NCBI GenBank assembly: GCA_019648995.1
Contig: BLXT01008189.1
Location: 6,470 to 27,109 of the forward strand
Source of the DNA: Plakobranchus ocellatus
Lineage: Eukaryota; Mollusca; Gastropoda; Plakobranchidae
Reading direction: 5' to 3'
DNA: 20,640 nt
Of this stretch, positions 1 to 8,860 are shown in pieces. Both the position numbers and the translations under genes were made by a program. The notes beneath the pieces are model-generated. The model was not told the origin of the DNA, searched no databases, and worked only from the letters and a program-made list of their open reading frames with translations. The first letter of the stretch is position 1, and every line of letters begins with the position of its first letter.

Positions 1-384
1 TGGTGTAATTTTTTCTCGATGTATTATCTTATTGCTGTTTTTTTGTTGTTTTTTTTTTAATTGAGGTCAGTTTCTTATGTGCAGCTTTTTTTTTGTTAAT
101 AATAATATAAAAAAAAACATAAGTTTTATATGATTTTGACATTTATAACAATATAATATTCTGTACTTTCTGCTTTGATCGTTCACTTCTGACACAAAGT
201 AGGCTGAAAGCCTTCCAGTCTGAACCACTTCTGAAAGATGTCAAACAGGTAGATTATGAGATGAGATGAGCGTAACGACTGTGTTTCTTGATAATTTAAC
301 AAGATTAGTGGCTTTTGTGACATAGAAGTGGCCACAATACGACACCAGAAACTCCCATAGAGCCGCAGAGAACAGAGAAAGTTG

Positions 385-387
<3 letters not shown>

Positions 388-430
<43 letters not shown>
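388..430. repeat. (GA)n microsatellite
   Basis: This is an uninterrupted GA tract of about 43 bp in segment X copy 1. The equivalent tract in copy 2 is about twice as long and interrupted. Confidence 0.95.
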
Positions 431-433
<3 letters not shown>

Positions 434-798
434 AATATAAAAAGATCGTCCCTGCCCTGGGTAAGGGGATAGATAAACGTAAAATAAATTGGACGCGTAG
501 TGCATGTTTAACATACATGAACGTTCTTCTTGTCTTTAATCGCACGGACCAGATGTATCTTACACACTAGGAAAAGAATGAGCGGACACAGAGAGAAGCA
601 AAAATTAAGGAATCGGAGAACACAAGTTCACACATGAAGGTTAATGAAAAAAAAAGGTTTATTTTAATTTTAAAAGCAAAAAAAAACCCCACCTAAAACC
701 AATTAATAAGTGCGAATTGAATTTGTGTTCTACTTGTTGCACTGACATTGTGCTTAATGATTTGACGTCTATTTTCATTATTTTTATGTTTGTATCAC

Positions 799-1004
799 TC
801 TTACGTCAGTGGCTTTATTGAATAAGGAAAAGTGGGGTACCATTACGTGCTTAATTCTACTGACCGTTGCCGTGCGAACCACGAGGCCAGTCTTGTTACG
901 CAAATTATCAGACTAACTTTTAACTTGGTGGAGCGCATTAACTGCGACATCAGTCCTTCTCGTCGGCTGTTACAGGTCACGTTGCCTTCAGTGTGGGCTT
1001 AACC
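799..1004. mobile_element. Truncated MITE remnant in segment X copy 1
   Basis: This matches the right half of the MITE at 12915-13270 (cgtcagtggctttattg through gggcttaacc). The left half and 150 bp of flank are gone through a 306-bp deletion with TCTTA at the junction. It is not an independent insertion: it sits at the same place as the full-length copy in unit 2. Confidence 0.85.
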
Positions 1005-1189
1005 TTAAAGATAGCTCCAACAAAGTAGTTATCAAATTGTAGGAAATTGAATGCGCAAAAGTTATTTCTATTTCGGATGATCGTAAATTTGCATTTCGTT
1101 TGTTATTAGTGAACAGCATTTTGCAGCTTAGTGTACAAATCAGAAATGGCACTGAGGTACAAAAAATAAAAACACATTGCCCTCTGTAG

Positions 1190-1540
1190 AATTTGACGAT
1201 GGATAAATCTACACCACAATGCAAACCCACAAAAGATAACTATACATATAACATTACTTTTACAAAATGTGCAATGAAGCAAACACCAAAATCTATCTCA
1301 GCAAGGAGTAGACCTGATAATATTGCAACAACTTCAGAACTCGATCAGGCAGTCTGGCTTCATGGAGCGCTTCACGCCTGCGATCAAATGCTCACTTACT
1401 GTTTCCATGTCAACCAGACATGTAGTACGTTTCACCTGGCCACGGAGGGACCCGTCAATCAATTTTTTACCGTACTGAGCGCCGCTCACACAGCATTGCT
1501 TATGGGTAACTACAGTCAGAAAACAAAAATTTAATAAATA
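1190..1540. other. GC-richer segment of unknown nature shared by both X copies
   Basis: This aligns to 13463-13800. Frames of 110-113 codons exist in both copies, starting at MTMDK, but small indels put most of the two proteins in different frames, so coding is doubtful. Shared blocks such as aggcagtctggcttcatgga and cacagcattgcttatgggta are well kept. It could be an old repeat next to the MITE or a decayed exon. No terminal repeats were found. Confidence 0.4.
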
Positions 1541-2359
1541 ATATATATTCATCTGATACGACACATTCAAAGCTAGACAATAACATTATTCTGATTGCAA
1601 AAAAATTGTAAAATTTGGAGATAAAAAATACGTTGAAGAAATTAAGCACATAAATATTAGATCTATATAGGGGTTTATTCAACAGTTCTAGATCTGAAAG
1701 TTAGATTTAGATCTAGATCCAGAACACATTTCTTTTCCAGAGTGGCTTAAGGAGTATGCTAGCTTCTAAAATTATATTCTTCAACCGCTAATATTTTTTG
1801 TACGCAGATCTACACACTTCGTTGTCAGCAATAGAATCTAGGTTTCGAATAAAATATAGTAAAATCTAGACGCAAACCCATCTAAACTATCATCAAAGAA
1901 ACAGCCTTTAGATTACATTGCATTCATTTTTCTTAAATTAAAGAGATTGGGGCGTCACTTTAGAGTAAGAAAGCGAAACTTTAGATCCAGATGTCAAAAC
2001 TTTTGAGCTACTCTAGCCCTCGACTAAGTTTCTAGGCAATAGTCCGCTATTTCTTCCCATCATTTACCGCAATTTTGAATCATTACGAAAAAGCCGAGTG
2101 GTTTATCTGTGGTATTATTTTGGTATCTTTTTTTTTTATCATATTTGGCACGAAGAAAGGTATATTATATTCCACTGAAAATAAATCCTCTTGGGTGAGT
2201 GATTTCGAAGAATATAGCGGAGAAAGGTCTTAGGTTAAAATTTATACATATACACACAGATACACAACCACACTAACACACACTTGGCTCGAAGAATTCA
2301 TAGGCACGAGCATGACCGAACCATGAACCAAACGGTCAAATAAAACCTACTTTCTTTTG
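1541..2359. other. AT-rich sequence without a recognisable gene
   Basis: It contains the palindromic tagatctagatcc motif (about 1685-1725) and several scattered tctagat repeats, with a matching region at 13801-14662. No open frame of interest, RNA gene or inverted-repeat element was found. Confidence 0.6.
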
Positions 2360-2909
2360 CTAATTCCATATCGGGGCTTTCTCTGTCCCTGGTATACGTA
2401 CATTGCTCTCTATTGGGAAGCCTGCCGCAGTTATTCTTGCACCATTTGTTGTCATCATGATTACTGCAGTTTCGCTCACATTGACCGTAGACGGAGAACC
2501 AGTCCTTGCAAATATTTCTGATGGGTTCAAAGATTGGCTTTTATCCAACATCTCCACTTACACGTTTGAGATAAAGTTGCATTCAGATGTTTCAGACAGT
2601 TCTATTCACACCATGGTGTGTGACGAAACTCAAGACAATAATCCCGGCACAGTTTGCTATCTTTGTTTCGTGCACAGCGCTGCTCACTTGACGGCCTATC
2701 CTTCAAACATCCTAACGATGTGTCAGCTATGATGGTAGGTCGAGACTGGGCTTGGGTTCACTAGGTTTGGGACTTTCAGGTTTATGGCTTGCTTTAACGG
2801 CTGTGAAATTTCGCGAGAGTCTATTTGAAAATGCTGAAGTCCTGTATGCATAGATAAATATTTTATGGATATACAAAATATAACTATATGGGATATTCAA
2901 ATTATACAT
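2360..2909 (-). pseudogene. Broken copy of the cysteine-rich exon
   Basis: This is the unit-1 counterpart of the exon at 14663-15241. The N-terminal part (KASHKPESPKPSEPKPS) is still readable. A one-base deletion near 2745 then shifts the frame into a TAG at 2727-2729. Further along, a CAG codon of the intact copy (in W-C-E-Q-N-C) is a TAG at 2602-2604. Later small indels near the C-W-x-K segment leave a net shift, so the last third is read in another frame. Cysteines from the second CxxxC pair remain recognisable between the breaks. The possible donor is altered (GAAAGTAGG). Several independent lesions make a functional product very unlikely. Confidence 0.8.
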
Positions 2910-3374
2910 CCTTAAATTTTGACCTTGATATGTTGTCTACGTGCTAGTGGAAAACCACAGAATGTATATCTCTGAAATTTTCAAATCATGTACCTGATAA
3001 GAAAATCAAATCTGAGGGATCCTTAATTATTTCAAAATAGTTTCATCAAAGAACAAAACAGCTATCGGTCATTCTTATTTAGTATACAGCTTGTTCAGTT
3101 TCATCTTTCTCTACAAGTTCATTCTTATGTTGTAAATCTCCTTACAGAGATTTTATGTCGCCAATGTTTGTTCCTTTAAGCACAAAAAGGCACCAAATTG
3201 TAATGTACATCATTTACATCTTACAATGACCGCTTTAAAGTAAGGGCAGTAAACCAAAATGTATATAACAGTGAGATTTCTGAGTAAGCAGCCTTTTACT
3301 ATTAAGACCTGTTGCTTTACCCAATGGTTTTTAATGGACTGTCAACTGAAAGCATAGCCATTTTTGGGGGTTTG

Positions 3375-3481
3375 TTTACTTATCACCGTGCCACCTGAAT
3401 GCTTAGAATTAGTTTCAGTCCAAACATCACTGAATGACTTCGGGCTACAGTAAGCATATTTTGAAACAACCAGATGGGTAG
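3375..3481 (-). other. 107-bp block identical between Y copies; open on the minus strand
   Basis: Bases 3375-3481 are identical to 19116-19222, whereas the next 180 bases differ at roughly 7 percent of positions. The only frame open through the block is on the minus strand, with SKYAYCSPKSFSDVWTE readable in both copies. A possible donor (CACG|GTGATA) sits near its end. It may be a small exon of an unknown gene, a regulatory element or a conversion tract. Outside the block all three residue differences in the same frame are non-synonymous, which argues against simple purifying selection on the longer frame. Confidence 0.35.
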
Positions 3482-3682
3482 CCATAAATGTTTGGGCAGC
3501 ATCAAGCAAACTAAACTCTATCATTTTTTTTTTTCGCATTAAAAATATATAAAGCTCCCAAGTCACATGATCTCCTGAAAAACTAATTTGTGTGGATTGA
3601 AAAACTTCTAAAACCGAAAGTGGCCTGAGCAGCAGAAGAGAGAAACAATGGCTAAATCCCGCGAACGGATACGCATCGTTTA

Positions 3683-4238
3683 TTGCCTTGTTGCTGCGAA
3701 ACGTCACTACGGGCCATCACCTGGTTTCCGGACTCTGGACCACTAAGATGTTACTGCATTTTTCTGTCTAAACACTAGACCAGCGTGTCAAAGATTTAGC
3801 CCATCTTTTCGAAAACAGCTTTGTAAAAAAATCGGAGTCTATTGCATTTCAACCTGAGATAGCCTTGGGTAGATTTAGAAACATGAAGTAGAGCGTAGGG
3901 TGAGTTTTTTATTGCTTAATTTGATCCGTTTGAACTGTATTATCGAAAATGGAACTAGTCGGCCTAGCAAGCAACCGTAGATCTAACCGCAAAACTTTAA
4001 AATCTGATCATGCATTATGGAAAAACTTTAGAGTCAATAAGCAATCATAAAGGACGAATCAATCTGTGCAATAATAAATCTAATTTGTATAGCTGTTAAT
4101 TTTCTATTTAGTCTGACTTTTTTTATATAGATCTAATAGAAACCCCTCTGTAGCCTTGACCGGGTAACAATTAGTAGTGGCTAGCGTCACTATTCAAGTT
4201 CGGAAAAAACTTTAAAATAGTATTGTGCAACAAGGCAA
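3683..4238. mobile_element. 556-bp DNA element with 12-bp inverted repeats and TA duplication
   Basis: The ends are TTGCCTTGTTGC and its exact inverse GCAACAAGGCAA, flanked by TA at 3681-3682 and 4239-4240. Segment Y copy 2 has the uninterrupted site (gcatcgttta|tctgatgcgc, 19411-19430). The interior is non-coding and AT-rich. The TA duplication fits a Tc1/mariner-type or similar non-autonomous element; the family is not recognised. Confidence 0.8.
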
Positions 4239-4319
4239 TATAATGCGCACGTGAGAGTAACTACAAAAGATTGCTTTTAAAATGCAACATTGAAACAATA
4301 TAACAATATTATGAAAGTG

Positions 4320-4442
4320 CGATACACGTGTGAGAGAGCCTGCCGATTGCTCTGGTGATTGTAAGAATGTTTTGCAATCCGACGACGCGGATCAGAACAT
4401 CACCACTACCCGTTCGGCCCGCTGCCATCATCTGGCAAATTT
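4320..4442 (+). other. 123-bp GC-richer block identical between Y copies
   Basis: This block has no differences from 19494-19616, although the flanks carry scattered substitutions and indels. Its base composition is clearly richer in GC than its surroundings. A plus-strand frame through it reads REPADCSGDCKNV and RSARCHHLANF in both copies; it runs on in this copy but meets TAG just after the block in the other. No ATG starts it. It could be an exon, a non-coding RNA or regulatory DNA. I do not recognise it. Confidence 0.4.
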
Positions 4443-4550
4443 TTTGCAAGGCTTTTTATGTGTTACATTTGAATCTAATTCATTTTTCTTCAAAAGCACT
4501 AGCGAAGCTGAATTACTAGAGGCCTTTTTTGTAACGTTGATTCCATTTAC

Positions 4551-4665
4551 TTCAGGCGTTTCTGACCCTCTTCAGGCTGACCGCTGGTCACAGATTTGAA
4601 CCCTTGATCACCCATATATCAACTCACAACGTCTTGACAGGTTTAGACCACAGAGGTAGGTGACA
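4551..4665 (-). mobile_element. Old degenerate SINE copy in segment Y copy 1
   Basis: The order of blocks (gaccctcttcaggctgaccgc, then gatttgaaccc, then agaccacagagg) parallels the SINE at 6287-6442 (ggccctccgccaggcc, gcttgaacccgc, agccactgtgcc). The B-box-like GGGTTCAAATC remains on the minus strand, but the stems are eroded. It is shared with 19725-19840, so it predates the duplication of Y. Confidence 0.6.
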
Positions 4666-4859
4666 AAAGAAGTTTGTAGTGGCTTGATTTTTTTTTTAAA
4701 GTGAGCGCTTGTTTTGGCCAAGGCTCAATATTCCAAAGAAAATATTTTGACTATGTTGTCAGAATGCTCTTAAAATAATAATTTGACCATGTTGTTAAGC
4801 CAGGGCAAAGGGAACATGGTGAAGTATATTATATTATTTAACTGAACCCTTTGCACTTG

Positions 4860-5650
4860 CTTATTCAAGTCAATCTGCATTATCCACCCTGCATTTATTA
4901 AAAATCTTCTATTATATCAAACAGGCTGAAAAACGTATTTATACATTTGAAATGTTAGCAATATTGATGTTCGTAAATATCTGAGTTATGTTTTGAGGAA
5001 ACAATATAAAAAAATAGAGGGAGGTAGAATTAAGACTTCTAGATATAAACAGTGCACCATTCCGCAACAGCTTATAATTCATACAAAGTTTGAAGTCAAT
5101 CTGTTCTGTGGTTCAGGAGTTTTACGTTACATAAAATTTAAATAGTATAGATACCGAACGATGCCCTCGAAATGGTTATTTCCATAATACAATTTCTTTG
5201 TAAACTGTTAAAAAAAAACAACGATAAACAAAATTCTGTATGGTAGCTTGTGTAACGTTTGTAATCCCTGGGAATACCCTTACTTTTGTCGTTTTTTTCT
5301 TCTTTTTTTTTTTTTTTGTTTGTTTTTTTTTCTTTCTTTCTTTCTCAATTTTTCATGCAAATATTATTAAGATAAGTTTAATTGATCATCAATTATTTTG
5401 ATTTCATGAATGGGTTGCGATAGGAAAGATTAGGCGTTTTTTATTTTCATTTTTTTTTTTTTTTTGGTGTAGATGTGCTCGTACTATATTCAACCTGTTA
5501 AGATCGTCTTCCATTATTTATTATCAATATGTTCTAATTTAGTTAACTTTAAATTCGATCGAGACGGACATATTTATTGTCAAAATACTGTGGGAGATTT
5601 TACCAAAAGCCGCTAGCATAGTATTTTTGCGATTCCGTATTGTTCCCTCA
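4860..5650. other. Unique AT-rich spacer between Y copy 1 and G copy 1
   Basis: No counterpart exists elsewhere in the window. It contains the poly-T tracts at 5286-5466. I see no gene, no terminal repeats and no recognisable RNA. Confidence 0.6.
5286..5466. repeat. Poly-T and T-rich low-complexity tracts
   Basis: Two long T runs (about 5300-5345 and 5451-5465) with cttt interruptions flank ordinary AT-rich sequence. They may be the A-tails of unrecognised minus-strand retroelements or simple low complexity. Confidence 0.7.
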
Positions 5651-6286
5651 ATGTTGATTCAAATGGTTTGAACGCGCTCGCAGAAATTTTATGTCAGCAT
5701 TATTTTTTTTCCTGATAGCACAAACAAGTATTAAATTGCTGTATACGTTATTTACAGTCTAAAGTCACCGCTTTAAACTAAGGGGAGTTACGCAAAAACA
5801 TATGTAGTATTATTGTGTGTGTTCAATCTATCATTGTCATGATTGTGGTCAAGGGTACATAACCCAATTATATTTATGTGATGCTATTGATATAGAGTGC
5901 TGTCTCTTTGGTAATAAAGGAAGCTGTTGTTGACGAGAACAAGATGTCGGCGAGCCTCATGTTTGCTGTCTGTTCCATGCAGTGTAAACTAATCTAACGT
6001 GTAAAAACAACACGACAATATACATAACCCAAAAAAGAGTGAAAAAATCCGAATAAGCAGTCTTTACTTCTAAAATATGTTGTTTTACCCTATGATTTTT
6101 TTTTAATTGACCATCGAATAAATCTATGCCATTCATTTGGTTGTGGTTGTTCTTATTCGTACACCTTGGCTCATGATCATTGCAAATGTAGATTTCAACC
6201 TAGATATAAACAACTTGGGATCTAGACTTCATAGTAACACTTTGTTGAAGCATGAGCTTAAAGAAAAAAGAAAAAGCTAAATACAG

Positions 6287-6442
6287 TTTGGTTTTTGTGT
6301 ATTGTCAGTCCACAATAAGGTGATCTCAGGCTTTTAGGCCCTCCGCCAGGCCAGGGTGCCGGTGGCGGGGCTTGAACCCGCGACAGAGCGGTCCCTGCAG
6401 ATCTCAGGGCGGACTCGCTAGCCACTGTGCCACCGACGCCTC
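6287..6442 (-). mobile_element. tRNA-derived SINE, minus orientation
   Basis: Read on the minus strand, it has an A box TGGCACAGTGG (6422-6432) and a B box GGTTCAAGCCC within a perfect T-arm (stem GCGGG/CCCGC, 7-nt loop, 6365-6381). It also has a perfect 5-bp anticodon-type stem CCCTG/CAGGG (6393-6409), and about 11 nt between these stems recalls a Leu/Ser-type variable arm. A non-tRNA 3' part ends in an A/C-rich tail. Flanking direct repeats AAAGCTAAATACAG (6273-6286) and AAAGCTGAATTCAG (6443-6456) match at 12 of 14 positions. The paralogous site near 16085 lacks it. Confidence 0.85.
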
Positions 6443-6776
6443 AAAGCTGAATTCAGATGCATAATAAAATCTTGTCCACAGTTTTTTTCTTCATACACTG
6501 CGGCTCCACTTATTCGAGTTTCACAATTTAAAAAAAACAATTACACTTGTCGAAAAAAGCTAATTAACTTGACATAAACTATGTGAAGACCAGGTTAAAT
6601 CTATGCGATTTTCATTTTCAAAGCAAAACTGTAACTGGCCATAATAAAGATAATTCCCAATTGAGTTTGGCTTGGCGTCTAGAATGAAAATTAAAGCTTC
6701 AACTTTGAAATGGTTGCAGTACCACTGCCATTCTTTAATATAACATTCCTTTCCTACTCGTGTATCATCCCAACAG

Positions 6777-6828
6777 GCTGAGCAAAAACTTATCGCAGGA
6801 CGTTTTCTATTTCAACCCTACAGACATA
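6777..6828 (+). other. Likely 5' UTR exon start of the galectin gene (splice acceptor at 6775-6776)
   Basis: The sequence cattcctttcctactcg precedes cccaacag|gctgagc, a pyrimidine-rich tract ending in AG. The AG and the following gctga are conserved in the paralogue, while sequence just upstream diverges. I infer that the coding exon starts at 6777, with 52 bases of untranslated leader before the ATG at 6829. The upstream exon and promoter are not identified. Confidence 0.5.
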
Positions 6829-7557
6829 ATGTACCTTCGTTACTGGCTTCCGCTTATGGTATCCGTCTCGCTCGCGTCTGGCGAGTGTGACCTTACGACC
6901 CGTTCTGACAGTGTTGTGCCTGGAAATGTGACAGGGGTCTCGTGCCAGGAAGATCAGACGCCTGACATGACCTCATCACGGTGTGCAATACGGTGTCATG
7001 CTGCTCTTGATTGTCGAGCCGCCATTGCTGTTTGCAGTTCCTCGGCTTGTTTCTGCACCCATTGCGCTGACATTTTTAACATCGATTTCGTAGCTGTAGG
7101 CGTGGAGTCTCATCTCAAAGGGCGGGTCTTTGTAGAATATCTTGCCTTTCCACCCGCTCGACAGATTTCGATACCAAATGGTTTGTCAGTTGGACAAGTT
7201 ATCCGTGTCAGGGTAAAACTCGCAAGTGATTCAACAAGTCTGAAGCTTCTGTCTCAAGAAAATGCTTTTACTGCCTTTTTAATTGACTTTCGATTCTATT
7301 CAAAATCGATTGTACGAAACTCGAACGTTCAAGGATGGGGTCTTGAGGAACGATCCAAGCCTCACTTCAACTTCTCACCTGGACAAGAAATAAACGTATT
7401 ATACATTGTGAGGTCCACGGAGTATGTCGTGTACATTGACTCTGTACAATTTTTTGTATTTGAACATCGAGAACATGATCTCCATTCAATCCAAACCTTT
7501 TCGATAGATTCAATAGGAACAGCAGGCAGTTTGATATTTATATTCATCTCGGACTGA
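6829..7557 (+). CDS. Secreted PAN-like/galectin-domain protein
   Basis: The predicted product is a 242-residue secreted lectin-like protein. I start it at the ATG at 6829 because it opens a hydrophobic signal peptide (about residues 1-18, ending LASG). The open frame extends further upstream, but without an ATG and across a likely splice acceptor. Residues 20-80 hold nine cysteines and resemble a PAN/apple-like domain (spacing around C52, C56, C62, C69, C74, C76, C79), with an N-glycosylation sequon at N33. Residues about 110-240 match a galectin domain: IVRNS at 161-165, WGLEER at 170-175, and FSPG near 182. Of the usual galectin sugar-contact residues, R155, N164, W170, E173 and R175 are kept, but the HFNPR motif reads L-I-D-F-R, losing the His and the first Asn. 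Sugar binding may therefore be altered or absent. The coding region is a single exon. The domain pairing suggests extracellular recognition (inference). A possible AATAAA lies at 7821. Confidence 0.8.
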   Translation: MYLRYWLPLMVSVSLASGECDLTTRSDSVVPGNVTGVSCQEDQTPDMTSSRCAIRCHAALDCRAAIAVCSSSACFCTHCADIFNIDFVAVGVESHLKGRVFVEYLAFPPARQISIPNGLSVGQVIRVRVKLASDSTSLKLLSQENAFTAFLIDFRFYSKSIVRNSNVQGWGLEERSKPHFNFSPGQEINVLYIVRSTEYVVYIDSVQFFVFEHREHDLHSIQTFSIDSIGTAGSLIFIFISD

Positions 7558-7865
7558 TGTCAGGCTTGTAACATTGCTTTCACTGAACTTTAAACTTCTA
7601 TAGGACCATAACATTAAAAAAATGTAAACTTTCTGGCAGTTTTCTTTCTTTCTTCATTATTTTTAAATGTATTATTGATCAAAGATAATATTTGTTATAA
7701 CATTTGTCATAAAATGATCTAAAACTGTTTGTCAAATTGTTGGTTAAAAGAAATAGTTAAAATTAATAACTTTAAAATACATAAAAAAGCTCAAACAATT
7801 GTGAGGTAAATGAATGATGTAATAAAAAAAAATATACAGCAAATCTAAACTTATAATCGCAATTG

Positions 7866-8860
7866 TTCAGCTATTTGCTGGTTTACTTTAAACTATTTTG
7901 CATATTAGCTTCTTCGGCAAAATTCAGAAATGAAACACAAACGCCAAGGATACGTTGCATGAAAATAAACTCAATACCAATTGTGAAGAAATAACCATTG
8001 CCACTCCAAACTGTCTGTAGCCCTGGAGAAAGAAAAACTGAAATTATTTATAGCTCCATGAAAGTGTAATGCCTTTCCTTGTCATTGGTTTGTGTCAGGC
8101 CCTCCAATGCAGAAACCCAAGAGATTTGTTGATTGCTTATAAATTAATTATCGTGTTCATCCTAGTTTTAAATCCGTGCATATGTCCACTGAGGTCAATT
8201 TCGTTGATGGTTTTCGGTGTCGGTCAGAAACAAAGGGTTTTGGACAACAAAGATGTTCTTTCGTTGTTCTTTCCGTGAAAGAGTTAATAATGATGTGCTC
8301 AGTGTAGTATTGTATTAGTTTCCCCTTTTAAAAAAAAGTATTTTAATTTTGATACACAGAAATTCTTGAATGAGTAACGCACAAGTAAACTCTATTAAAT
8401 AAACACATATATTTATTACGATTGTGAAGGAAATGACATTCATGAAGGTAATAAATTATACTATCGATAGCGTATTATGCTATTAGAGTTACCTTTTACG
8501 GACATCAGTTTCTCTATAAGGTTAACAAAGACAGTGATATCGATTAAAACGACTTCTTAAATTTTTCAAGCGATGTAAGTTAGACTATACTTGGAAAGTT
8601 TTTGCTTTATATTTACAGGCGCAGGCTTCTGCCACAAAATCTGTTCTAGACATTATTGTATGTTATCACCCAATTTATTTTTTTTTATTGCACAAAATTC
8701 TGAATGTTTATTTTTACTCCCAAAATGAAGATTAATAATTAGTGACTTGTCCATTAGGGGCAAACCGTGGCTTTGTATTTCTTCCCCCTTTGTGCCCTTC
8801 ACTGCTGAGCATGAGATGTCCATGAAAAAAAAGACCAATCATGCATCAATGAGGATCCGT
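7866..8860. other. Part of the insertion in G copy 1 with no recognisable content
   Basis: This sequence is absent from G copy 2 and lies downstream of the LINE relic's 3' end (minus orientation). It may include LINE 3' untranslated sequence near 8830-8860. A plus-strand open frame at 8069-8278 has no recognisable domain and I do not call it a gene. The 10-mer cagaaatgaa at 7925-7934 recurs at 10751-10760 near the other edge of the insertion. Confidence 0.5.

Larger units (their letters stand above)
1..3376 (+). repeat. Segment X, copy 1 of the duplicated locus
   Basis: This stretch aligns, with many small indels, to 11818-15986. The match starts at the first base of the window (tggtgtaattttttctcg), and before the second copy the sequence is the tail of segment G, so the window probably opens at a unit junction. 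Shared landmarks in order are a GA microsatellite, a MITE or its remnant, a GC-richer stretch at 1190-1534, the tagatctagatccag motif, a CA-rich tract and a minus-strand cysteine-rich exon. Copy 1 has deletions of 121 bp and 306 bp relative to copy 2 and lacks the 351-bp MITE of copy 2. Homology to copy 2 ends at about 3376, where segment Y begins. Confidence 0.9.
3375..4850 (+). repeat. Segment Y, copy 1
   Basis: This aligns to 19116-20080 apart from a 556-bp insertion at 3683-4238. Homology includes the 107-bp and 123-bp identical blocks, an old SINE-like stretch and the motif ccatgttgttaagccagggca near 4790. In this unit Y lies immediately after X. In the other unit it lies after G and about 1.2 kb of unique sequence. 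Confidence 0.85.

Noticed and set aside
1193..1534. Open frame of 113 codons, with a 110-codon counterpart at 13466-13798
   Set aside because: The two proteins agree only over the first part and then fall into different frames because of small indels, so the frame is not conserved as protein. No known domain was seen.
3342..3707. 121-codon minus-strand frame as a complete gene
   Set aside because: It crosses the X-Y junction and the edge of the 556-bp element, its start lies inside that element, and the counterpart in Y copy 2 has different ends. Only the 107-bp core is noted.
6352..6440. Functional tRNA gene
   Set aside because: It has A and B boxes and two good stems, but the anticodon loop lacks the usual U33. 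The sequence continues into a SINE body with target duplications, so it is a retroposon and not a working tRNA.
8069..8278. 69-codon frame with a hydrophobic stretch
   Set aside because: It is short, has no recognised domain or splice context, and lies in DNA unique to the insertion.
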